64,000 bases of DNA, taken from Heterodera schachtii. Lineage: Eukaryota; Nematoda; Chromadorea; Rhabditida; Heteroderidae. The notes under the pieces are model-generated. The model had not been told where the DNA came from. It saw only the letters and a program-made list of their open reading frames with translations, and made no database searches. The stretch covers positions 62,001-126,000 of the forward strand of contig SIJG01000035.1 in assembly GCA_023374025.1 (NCBI GenBank). The letters run 5' to 3'. The position numbers and the translations under genes are program-made. Positions within the stretch are counted from its first letter, which is position 1, and each line of letters opens with the position of its first letter. Below, in pieces: positions 56,160-64,000 of this stretch.

Positions 56160-57016
56160 ATGGGCGACGCAATCCAACAACTCACTGCGGCGATTCAGCA
56201 ATTGTGGCAAATCAAAATGCTGCGCCAGCCGCAAATGCGCATGCTCTGCCAACGCTTCCGACCATCGACTGTTTTGAGCCATCGGACGATAGAAGCATTT
56301 CCGATTGGTTGGAACGCTTCAATTTTGCCCTCGACTGTGCGGCACCGCAACTGGCAGACGAAGCAAAGGTCAAGCTGTTCATGACGAAGCTGAGTGAAGT
56401 GATGCTTTTGACGGCACTGAAATCACCGAAGGATGCCGAGCTGAGAAAGCGAATCCTTTCGAAGCTTGCTGCGGATGGTGACCTGGTCGAGTATGATGGA
56501 GTCGTCGAAGACCTCCAAATGTACCAGTCGACCATCGCTGAAGCAAAGGTCCTCGAACAACAACCGATGGGCTCACGAAACTTGATGGCGACCAAATTGA
56601 AGACCAAAAAGAAGCGAACGAACTCGGATCATTCGTCGAATGCGAGCAGCATTTCGACAGGAACACGGAGCAGCAATCGATCGCAACGCGTATGTTGGCG
56701 ATGCGGTTTTAGCCATTCGTCGAGGCAATGTCGACATGAAACAACCGTTTGCCGAAAGTGCAAGAAGAGTGGCCGCTTGGAAAGGATGTGTGCCAAGCAC
56801 CAGGCATGGTTGAAGAAGAATGGAGGAAAGAATGAAAAAGCGGCGAACAACGTCTGCGTTGGAGGAGTTTTCCTGGTTAAATCTGAGAACCAGAGGAAGA
56901 ATGGAATAATCGATGTTCCGATTGATGTGAATGGCACCAAAGTGGATTTCATTGCTGATTTAGGCACTGAGGGACTGTTCTTTGTGAGGACACTGTGCGC
57001 CAAATCGGAGCTTTGA
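56160..57016 (+). pseudogene. Gag-like ORF of the Ty3-like element
   Basis: ATG 56160 starts MGDAIQQLTAAIQQL; a one-base shift near 56200 moves the frame into a 270-aa ORF. It contains a gag-like helical region (FEPSDDRSISDWLERFNFAL) and two CCHC-like knuckles (CWRCGFSHSSRQC, CRKCKKSGRLERMC), then the beginning of an aspartic protease (VDFIADLGTE) in which the usual DTG/DSG reads DLG. The frame ends at 57016 and protease-like sequence continues in the other frame, so a second single-base lesion or a frameshift site lies near 56965. Confidence 0.7.
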
Positions 57017-57624
57017 AATTGAGCCGTCTTCAAGAACGCGCTCAGTACCACGATGGGACAATTCGTCCATTTGTTGGCAAAGGAAAGGCAACGTTTTCGT
57101 TTGGCAACCGTTCAGCGTTTGAACATTTCTTTGTTTCCAAAGACGGATCAAAGAATCTGCTCGGATTGGACATGATGGACAGACTTGGATTGTCGGACTC
57201 CATCAGAAATGGTCTGAAAGACAAATTCCGAACTGAGACTGCCAAAGCGAACGGAGAGAGCCAGGACAAGAAGAAATTCTTCAGAAAAGACCGACTTGGC
57301 AAAAAGCAGAATTTCTTCGCTCTGGGAGCGAATGTGATCGCCAGCATGGGAGATGAGCCATGGCGTGCCGGACGTGTGATCAGCCGAAAAGAAGGCACTT
57401 ACGACGTTAAATTTTTGGACGGCACGATTGGAGAATTCCCGGAAAAAGGTGTACAACCGTACAAGCCGGATGAAGATGAAAATTTCAATTTTCTTCTTGA
57501 CGGATTTGGACTGAAGAGCGCCTCATCCGGTGGATCTGTCGGGAAGCAACAAATCGGCAGTGACGGCCGACGAGATCAATTGGAAGATGATCTCCGAGCT
57601 TCCGACTGTGGACAAGTGGCATAA
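56995..57624 (+). pseudogene. Protease remainder and tail of the Ty3-like element
   Basis: The frame continues RQIGALKLSRLQE, FVGKGKATFSFGN and NLLGLDMMDRLGL, the typical second half of a retropepsin-like domain (LG-D-M). It then enters a charged region with ALGANVIASMGDEPWRAGRV and a Tudor-like or chromo-like segment (YDVKFLDGTIGEFPEKGVQP). No reverse transcriptase is present before the polypurine tract. The tail may have a role in particles or chromatin targeting, which I only infer. Confidence 0.55.
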
Positions 57625-57683
57625 GAACGCCGACCGAGGATGCGGATGATGGACGGAGGCCTGGCACTTTTCAAGGGGGGAGA

Positions 57684-57939
57684 TGTTAGGGTTGGGACCC
57701 AATTGTCCGGTGCCCATTTTGACCCTTTGCTTTATTTATATTTCCCTTCTCCCTTCGTTATGTCACGCCCACTTTTCCGCCCATAAATACCCGCGTTGTT
57801 GACCCTTCCCACGTATTTCGTTCATTCATTTATTTTGTTCCCTTCGTCCCCAATCAATATCTGACCCCGTTCGCTTTGTCCTTTCTTTCCTTTTGAATAA
57901 ATATTTCTTTTATTCCTCTTCGGACTTTGGGGCGTAACA
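57684..57939 (+). repeat. 3' LTR of the Ty3-like element
   Basis: Same length as the 5' LTR, with a handful of differences (for example GTGACGCC/GTCACGCC, CGCCTTG/CGCTTTG, one-base shifts in T runs). It is preceded by the purine tract ending at 57683. Confidence 0.85.
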
Positions 57940-59490
57940 TTTTTTTTTGCTTTTAAGGCTTCCGATTTATCAAAAACCGAAAAGATGGCAGCTGGTTTTA
58001 TTAAGAAAATTCAATTTAAAAGGACAAATAAAATTAATAAAAAATTGCGAAAAATGGTGCTAAAGAAAAATTTATGGATGGAGGAGAATTCTGGTCAGGG
58101 GTTCTTAATTGGGCGAAATGGATATCAATTCAATTCGTGATTAGCGGCCCAATAAACCCAAAAATAATTTTAAAAAAATTTCACACACAAGTGGATTTGA
58201 ACCAATGGACCAAAAAGCCATTTTTAACCAACCGTGCAACTCAAATTTCGCTTGATTTGCTCTGTCGAGAATGGGCTCCGATTTTTGAGGCCCTGTAACT
58301 CTTGAAGGAGGCAAAATGCGCGGTTAAAATTAAAAATTCACAATACAAATCGACCCTGCTATGCACTTTTTTTGATCACCAGAAAATATTCAATTTGCTT
58401 TTGATTCTAAAATAAATAAAAAACAAATATATTTTTAATTATTTACTCCTTTTCCCCGTCCTTTTGGTGAAAAACTTCCAAATTTCAGACATTTTCTGTT
58501 ATTGATAAACTAAATAAGAAAAATTTGTCATTTTACAGTTTTCGCCCATGAATTAAATCTTACAGAAAATAAATTGTTAAAGAAATTCAAATAGACCGAC
58601 TGAACACCATCAAAATCACGGCAACATCTTTGGCATTTGCTGTACAGTTCACCACGGCTGCTCAGCCCGAGTTTGCTCGGCAGCCAACAAATCAGTGCAA
58701 ACTAACATTATTTATCAGTAATCGTTCAATCATTAGTAGAGTTCGAAGTTGTATGATTTTGCACATTTTTCTGCGCAAATGCTATAAAGAAAGAGGCTCA
58801 AAAATAGCATTTCTACGTTAAATACATAGGACGAAAAGCCAATTTAAAAGGTGCTGTCTTTTATAAAAATCCGTTCTAATAGAGAAATAGTTGGGCTAAT
58901 GAACGATAAAAGCATACAAAATTTAATTGCTTTTAAGCAAATGTTATGCCATGTTTTGTCGAAAACAAATGCTAAAATGGTGGGGTTTATTTGCTGGGAT
59001 TGAATCCGATCATTATAATGCCGAGGAATTGTTGGAAAAACGCTATATGTAAAAAATAATTGGGCATTTTGTTGTAAAATCTATTAAAAATGGTCCAAAG
59101 ATCGCAACATTTAACAAATTAACAATTTGTTTGTTTTTCTAACGGAAAATCCGATTCGAAGGTTTTGTTGGACTTCGGGTAAAAAACCCCTAAAGATAGA
59201 ATCAATGCTAAAGAAAGGACAATTTTTCCGAATTTTAAAAATTACTTCGTTTTGGTGGAAAAAGTCAATATCAATATAATCTATTAATAAAAGACAAATT
59301 GATGACGTGAAATATTATTTTTTCAAAATCGAAGAATAAAACAATTAAAATCGATTTATCCGCTAAAAACAAAGAGATAGTTCGCCAAAGTTGGATAAAA
59401 TACAAAGAAAAACGAAATAATGAGATATTCTAGTGCTTTTCAAGGTGGAGTTGACCTAACAATAAGTGTCACAGGAAAAAATCTATTTAA
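57940..59490. other. Intergenic, with a relic-repeat copy and the family 3' flank
   Basis: 58590-58705 is a diverged copy of the relic repeat (ACCATCAAAATCACGGCAAC, CAGTTCACCACGGCTGCTCA). 59090-59490 is the conserved HTH-family 3' flank (CCGCTAAAAACAAAGAGATAG). No gene is supported. Confidence 0.45.
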
Positions 59491-59496
59491 CCAAAG

Positions 59497-60131
59497 CTAA
59501 CGAATCGGTTTGGTGCCGAATTTCCTCGTCCATCGACTTAAACTCGATCTGAAGATGCCCAATTTTTCGGCAATTTTCGTCTCACTTATCATTGGGTTTC
59601 TTTTTCTCATCTCCTCGCTTCTTTTTACATATTCCAATTTCTCAGCATTCGTGTAAATTTTGTTCTTTCCTTAACAAACTCAAAATCTTTTCTTCTCGTC
59701 ATATTTAAACCCAAAATTTTTTCTTTTCTCATTTTATCAAATTTTCTGATCAATTTCATTTTTGTTTCTTCACTTTCCTTTGTTCTCTTCTCTCTTTTTT
59801 GTCCTAATTTTTTCTTCAATTTATAAATTGCTTTACGATTTGTGCCCAACATTTTTGCAATTTCAGATTCAAATTGAGCAATTGTCAATGTTTTATAAAC
59901 ATTTCCTTTTCTCAATTTCTTTTTCATCAAAGTAAGCTCGTTCAAAATTTAAATTTCCTTTATTTCTTCTGTGTTCTAAAGAAATAATTCATTTTTAAGA
60001 AAAAACCTAAGAATTAGCGAATTTATATTTTTTTTTCCAGGGATAATATTGTTTTTTTGTTATATTACCATATTTTTATAATCTTTATCATCAGCAGCAG
60101 AATTGCTTTGACCATCCAATGAAATATTCAG
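59497..60131 (-). pseudogene. Secreted multi-HTH family, copy N (left arm)
   Basis: Only the last part of exon 1 remains (SNSAADDKDYKNM, donor at 60069). Exon 2 has HTH1 (IAKMLGTNRKAIYKLKKKLG) and then GLNMTRRKD, a frameshifted KYDxRKR. It jumps directly to exon 4 (KERTKFTRM), deleting HTH2, HTH3 and two introns. The HTH4 sequence follows in another frame and ends at TAG 59497. The 5' part was displaced by the LTR element at about 60138. Confidence 0.75.
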
Positions 60132-60138
60132 ACCAAGA

Positions 60139-60970
60139 TGTCGCGGAATGGACAAAAAATCACTGGAAAGGAAATCTTTCCCTCCAAGGGAATTCTTTCC
60201 TGTCCCTGTCCAACGGGGACAGTGTTGAAAAATGCAAGTGCTGAATTCAATGTCCAAATGTGGACACTGAAACTGAGAGTTTTCTGTAACCCTCTTAATG
60301 ACCCAACGGAGGTCAATTTAATGGTCTGTATGAAAGGGCTCCTGATTGTCCTTTTTACAGATTGAAAAAAGAGCTTTTCTCTTACTCTTTATTCAGTTAA
60401 ATATAAATATAATTTGGTGCTGAGCAGAAGTGAAGAAGTGAGACGAAGTGATGAGAATGAAAATGGGGCGGGCTTTTATACCCTCACAAATCAATGGGGC
60501 GGAGCAAATCACGTGGACAAATGCACATACAAAAACGATCGATGATTCATAGGGAAAATGAATGCAAAGGGAAAATGATGACTCATAATTAAAGAAGCGA
60601 CCAAGAGAAAATTGATCGATAAATTAATGAACAAAACTAATTAAATGCTTAATGAATTTTATGTCGCTTTCCGCGACATTCTCCGGGCCTCGAGGATGGC
60701 GACAATTCTGTTGTTGTCATCCATCTGTTTCTTTTTGTTGTCGTCATCCATCGGTTTCTTTTTGTTGTCGTCATCCATCGGTTTCTTTTCACCATCGGTT
60801 CACTGGACGTCGTCGGACCTCACGTTGAGGACGGTTCTCCAGATGTCCATCCGGGGGTTAGGCTCGGTAACGTGCAGGAGGATGAAGTTCATCCTCCTCT
60901 GGAGCTCTCCAAGCAGCTCTGACTCGATGTCGGATGCTGACAAGCTCAATCGGGTAAAGATCGACTAACA
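60139..60970 (-). repeat. LTR of the env-bearing element (left arm, inverted)
   Basis: Mirror copy of 62517-63348, so the two LTRs face each other in opposite orientation. That is not the layout of an intact retroelement. Confidence 0.6.
60712..60797. repeat. 27-bp tandem repeat in the LTR, three units (mirror at 62690-62775)
   Basis: Three units of TTGTTGTCGTCATCCATCGG plus TTTCTTT lie in a row; the first differs by a few bases. The mirror set in the right arm has the same number and order of units. Confidence 0.8.
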
Positions 60971-61399
60971 TCCCTCCCTCGTGAGGGCTGAAGGCCACAT
61001 ATTCTTGTATGCACGGTGTTAATGGGTCTACTTGGAGACCCAACCGCACAAAATGGTCAAAAACTGTTAGACCCGGAGAAAGGTAGAGACCCTCCGGACC
61101 ATAACATGTGAGTCCATCGAAATGAATATCAACAGCTCTCAGCATTCTCGGGTATGTTCACCCGACGAGCCGAAAAGAAAGGACCTTCTCGAAGGGGAAT
61201 AGGCATTTCCCTTATGTTTGATTTGAAAAATATGGTTGCGTGGGAAATCTCCCACCCTTTTATATCACCATCCACTTGGCTTACAAGCATGCACAGATTG
61301 CCTACCCGATCATTCAGGAGGATTAGTAAACTGCAATTGCCGTTCACATAATCTGGAAAAATTAATGGAAAGTCCAGAGCGAAGAGTTCCATTAAACAT

Positions 61400-62358
61400 C
61401 AAAAATTATAGTTGAGAAACGCTGGACTAAGAGTTCTCGCTTTGACAGGATTTAGTCCTGTTCAATTGAACCTTCAGATAGAAGGTCTTCAAATGGCTTT
61501 AGAATTACACCAAATTCTTTGCACAATTTTGCCATTGAACATATCTGGCTGTTACAGCTGTTCAACCGGAGCACAATTTAAGTATGTGTGCTCAACAAAT
61601 TTTGGCAATGCATTTGCCGAAATTACATGTGACGACGGAACACATTTTTCCACAAAATGTGATTCCAACGCCACAATTTACCAAACAATTTTGGCTTTCG
61701 ATAAAGCCAGAATCCAAACTAAGTGCCAACAAAATGTTTGGAAGGAAAAACTGCATTTGAAATTGCTGGAACATTGCATTATGTCCAGTATCAACAATTG
61801 GAAGATTTTAACTCTAATCTTTCCAAAAAACAAATCGGCCAGTCAAATTGGCTGAATTGGAATTTTGATTGGAAGGCCAACCTTTGGTCCTTAATTGGCC
61901 TTCAATCATCCTTCACATTTCTAATGATTATTGGTGTAGGCATTATTTGCCTCATCATTTTCATTAAAGTTTCTCCCTTCTATAGACTTAGGAAATTAAT
62001 TTCCTGGTCTCTGATGAGAAGGGACTACGGTATTGTCACAGTATTGCTAATACTGTACTTGGCGGGGGGAGGATCCTTCGGATGTGATTATGCTGAATCA
62101 CGTCCCATCTTCCCCACCACTAAAAAATTCTTCAAAGATGAGTCATCCCGTACTCACACTAATGACTCATCGAAAATTTTCGATTCAAAGTCAGATCACG
62201 TGACTCACGTGATGGATGGTGATATAAAAGGGTGGGAGATTTCCCACGCAACCATATTTTTCAAATCAAACATAAGGGAAATGCCTATTCCCCTTCGAGA
62301 AGGTCCTTTCTTTTCGGCTCGTCGGGTGAACATACCCGAGAATGCTGAGAGCTGTTGA
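61400..62358 (+). pseudogene. Env-like gene fragment of an LTR element in the palindrome 2 centre
   Basis: A cysteine-rich segment (SGCYSCSTGAQFKYVC, then ITCDDGTHFSTKC) resembles the membrane-proximal part of env-like glycoproteins found in nematode BEL-type elements, related to phlebovirus-type glycoproteins. A frame change near 61740 separates it from a membrane segment (FLMIIGVGIICLIIFIKV) and a second hydrophobic stretch (IVTVLLILYLAGGG). The upstream ectodomain and any start are missing. The C-terminal part enters the right arm at 62213. It is a broken relic. Confidence 0.65.
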
Positions 62359-62516
62359 TATTCATTTCGATGGACTCACATGTTATGGTCCGGAGGGTCT
62401 CTACCTTTCTCCGGGTCTAACAGTTTTTGACCATTTTGTGCGGTTGAGTCTCCAAGTAGACCCATTAACACCGTGCATACAAGAATATGTGGCCTTCAGC
62501 CCTCACGAGGGAGGGA

Positions 62517-63348
62517 TGTTAGTCGATCTTTACCCGATTGAGCTTGTCAGCATCCGACATCGAGTCAGAGCTGCTTGGAGAGCTCCAGAGGAGGATGAAC
62601 TTCATCCTCCTGCACGTTACCGAGCCTAACCCCCGGATGGACATCTGGAGAACCGTCCTCAACGTGAGGTCCGACGACGTCCAGTGAACCGATGGTGAAA
62701 AGAAACCGATGGATGACGACAACAAAAAGAAACCGATGGATGACGACAACAAAAAGAAACAGATGGATGACAACAACAGAATTGTCGCCATCCTCGAGGC
62801 CCGGAGAATGTCGCGGAAAGCGACATAAAATTCATTAAGCATTTAATTAGTTTTGTTCATTAATTTATCGATCAATTTTCTCTTGGTCGCTTCTTTAATT
62901 ATGAGTCATCATTTTCCCTTTGCATTCATTTTCCCTATGAATCATCGATCGTTTTTGTATGTGCATTTGTCCACGTGATTTGCTCCGCCCCATTGATTTG
63001 TGAGGGTATAAAAGCCCGCCCCATTTTCATTCTCATCACTTCGTCTCACTTCTTCACTTCTGCTCAGCACCAAATTATATTTATATTTAACTGAATAAAG
63101 AGTAAGAGAAAAGCTCTTTTTTCAATCTGTAAAAAGGACAATCAGGAGCCCTTTCATACAGACCATTAAATTGACCTCCGTTGGGTCATTAAGAGGGTTA
63201 CAGAAAACTCTCAGTTTCAGTGTCCACATTTGGACATTGAATTCAGCACTTGCATTTTTCAACACTGTCCCCGTTGGACAGGGACAGGAAAGAATTCCCT
63301 TGGAGGGAAAGATTTCCTTTCCAGTGATTTTTTGTCCATTCCGCGACA
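62517..63348 (+). repeat. LTR of the env-bearing element (right arm)
   Basis: A purine tract (GAGGGAGGGA) ends at 62516, followed by TGTTAGTCGATC. The LTR contains TATAAAAG (about 63006) and AATAAAG (about 63095) and ends GCGACA where the HTH-family exon 1 begins. The 832 bp length and TG...CA ends support an LTR, but the other LTR of the original element is not present in direct orientation. A short ORF at 62342-62629 crosses its start and is not called. Confidence 0.6.
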
Positions 63349-63355
63349 TCTTGGT

Positions 63356-63990
63356 CTGAATATTTCATTGGATGGTCAAAGCAATTCTGCTGCTGATGAT
63401 AAAGATTATAAAAATATGGTAATATAACAAAAAAACAATATTATCCCTGGAAAAAAAAATATAAATTCGCTAATTCTTAGGTTTTTTCTTAAAAATGAAT
63501 TATTTCTTTAGAACACAGAAGAAATAAAGGAAATTTAAATTTTGAACGAGCTTACTTTGATGAAAAAGAAATTGAGAAAAGGAAATGTTTATAAAACATT
63601 GACAATTGCTCAATTTGAATCTGAAATTGCAAAAATGTTGGGCACAAATCGTAAAGCAATTTATAAATTGAAGAAAAAATTAGGACAAAAAAGAGAGAAG
63701 AGAACAAAGGAAAGTGAAGAAACAAAAATGAAATTGATCAGAAAATTTGATAAAATGAGAAAAGAAAAAATTTTGGGTTTAAATATGACGAGAAGAAAAG
63801 ATTTTGAGTTTGTTAAGGAAAGAACAAAATTTACACGAATGCTGAGAAATTGGAATATGTAAAAAGAAGCGAGGAGATGAGAAAAAGAAACCCAATGATA
63901 AGTGAGACGAAAATTGCCGAAAAATTGGGCATCTTCAGATCGAGTTTAAGTCGATGGACGAGGAAATTCGGCACCAAACCGATTCGTTAG
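63356..63990 (+). pseudogene. Secreted multi-HTH family, copy N (right arm)
   Basis: Mirror of the copy at 59497-60131 with the same lesions, so the damage predates the palindrome. Exon 1 ends at 63418, exon 2 starts near 63514, and the exon 2 to exon 4 fusion lies near 63810. HTH4 (KIAEKLGIFRSSLSRWTRKF) is intact in its own frame. Confidence 0.75.
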
Positions 63991-64000
63991 CTTTGGTTAA

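Larger units (their letters stand above)
55554..57939 (+). mobile_element. Non-autonomous Ty3-like LTR element (Gag and protease remnant only)
   Basis: The 256 bp LTRs (TGTTAGGG...GCGTAACA, ends TGTTA/TAACA) lie at 55554-55809 and 57684-57939. A primer-site-like TTGGCGACGCCCGTGCAGAC follows the 5' LTR, and the polypurine AAGGGGGGAGA precedes the 3' LTR. The 1.87 kb interior has a gag and a protease-like segment but no polymerase or integrase. Its base composition is GC-richer than its surroundings. I cannot define a target duplication because the flanks are T-rich. Confidence 0.85.
59487..61274. repeat. Palindrome 2, left arm
   Basis: This is the exact or near-exact reverse complement of 62213-64000; paired coordinates sum to 123487 throughout. 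The arm may extend further, because the right arm reaches the end of the window. It contains an LTR in reverse, a 27-bp tandem repeat and an HTH-family copy. Confidence 0.95.
62213..64000. repeat. Palindrome 2, right arm (runs off the window)
   Basis: Mirror copy of 59487-61274. From inside to outside it holds the 3' end of an env-bearing LTR element, its polypurine tract and LTR, then the HTH-family copy into which that element inserted. The outer boundary is beyond base 64000. Confidence 0.95.

Noticed and set aside
60645..60968. A 107-aa ORF with FFLLSSSIG repeats, mirrored at 62519-62842
   Set aside because: It is the antisense translation of the 27-bp tandem repeat in the LTR, not a gene.
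1..64000. CRISPR array or bacterial defence system
   Set aside because: Repeats are transposon- or gene-derived, genes have introns and signal peptides, and no spaced short direct repeats with unique spacers exist. The sequence is eukaryotic.

Overview
The window is nematode-like nuclear DNA, most likely from a plant-parasitic tylenchid; this is an inference from style, not from a marker gene. It is very AT-rich, has 50-90 bp introns ending in TTTTAG/TTTCAG, carries a BEL/Pao element with env-like segments as known from nematodes, and lacks any operon, rRNA or housekeeping gene. Almost everything in it is repeated.

The dominant content is about 20 copies, on both strands, of one gene family that I do not recognise by name. 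The full form has four exons. Exon 1 encodes a signal peptide, then an acidic-aromatic motif (DLFDDLW) and a Lys/Glu-rich linker. Exon 2 encodes two helix-turn-helix (HTH)-like units, and exons 3 and 4 encode one each (pattern IAxKLGTNRxxIYxWKKxFG). Readable copies are at 12319-13662 (+, 383 aa), 17416-18995 (-, 392 aa), 21067-22223 (-, 328 aa, HTH1 mostly lost) and 53415-54590 (+, 339 aa, three HTH). The rest are broken by indels, deletions, a MITE or a retroelement. A two-exon relative with three HTH units sits in both arms of a palindrome (42781-43594 and 46022-46835). The architecture suggests secreted, possibly host-nucleus-targeted DNA-binding proteins, which is the best candidate here for an undescribed system.

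Layout: 0.2-2.5 kb is one arm of an inverted duplication whose partner is 48.9-50.9 kb. 2.1-9.5 kb is a 3.68 kb direct tandem duplication. 10-31 kb is a run of family genes and pseudogenes with conserved 5' and 3' flanks, mixed with hAT-type MITEs and AT-rich foldback elements. 32.2-39.5 kb is a young BEL/Pao LTR element (1423 bp LTRs, TSD CAGTG) that has gag, protease-like and env-like segments in one ORF but no reverse transcriptase or integrase. 41.1-48.5 kb is a near-perfect palindrome (3.59 kb arms, 200 bp centre). 51-58 kb holds fragments of Ty3 and LINE elements and a 2.39 kb non-autonomous Ty3-like LTR element. 59.5-64.0 kb is a second palindrome, built on the 3' end of another env-bearing LTR element, and it runs off the window.

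Several rearrangement breakpoints (both palindromes, the tandem duplication and the BEL insertion) fall inside or next to copies of the HTH family. The family therefore appears to be expanding and decaying together with structural instability. GC content shifts sharply: the two LTR elements are GC-rich islands in an AT-rich background.
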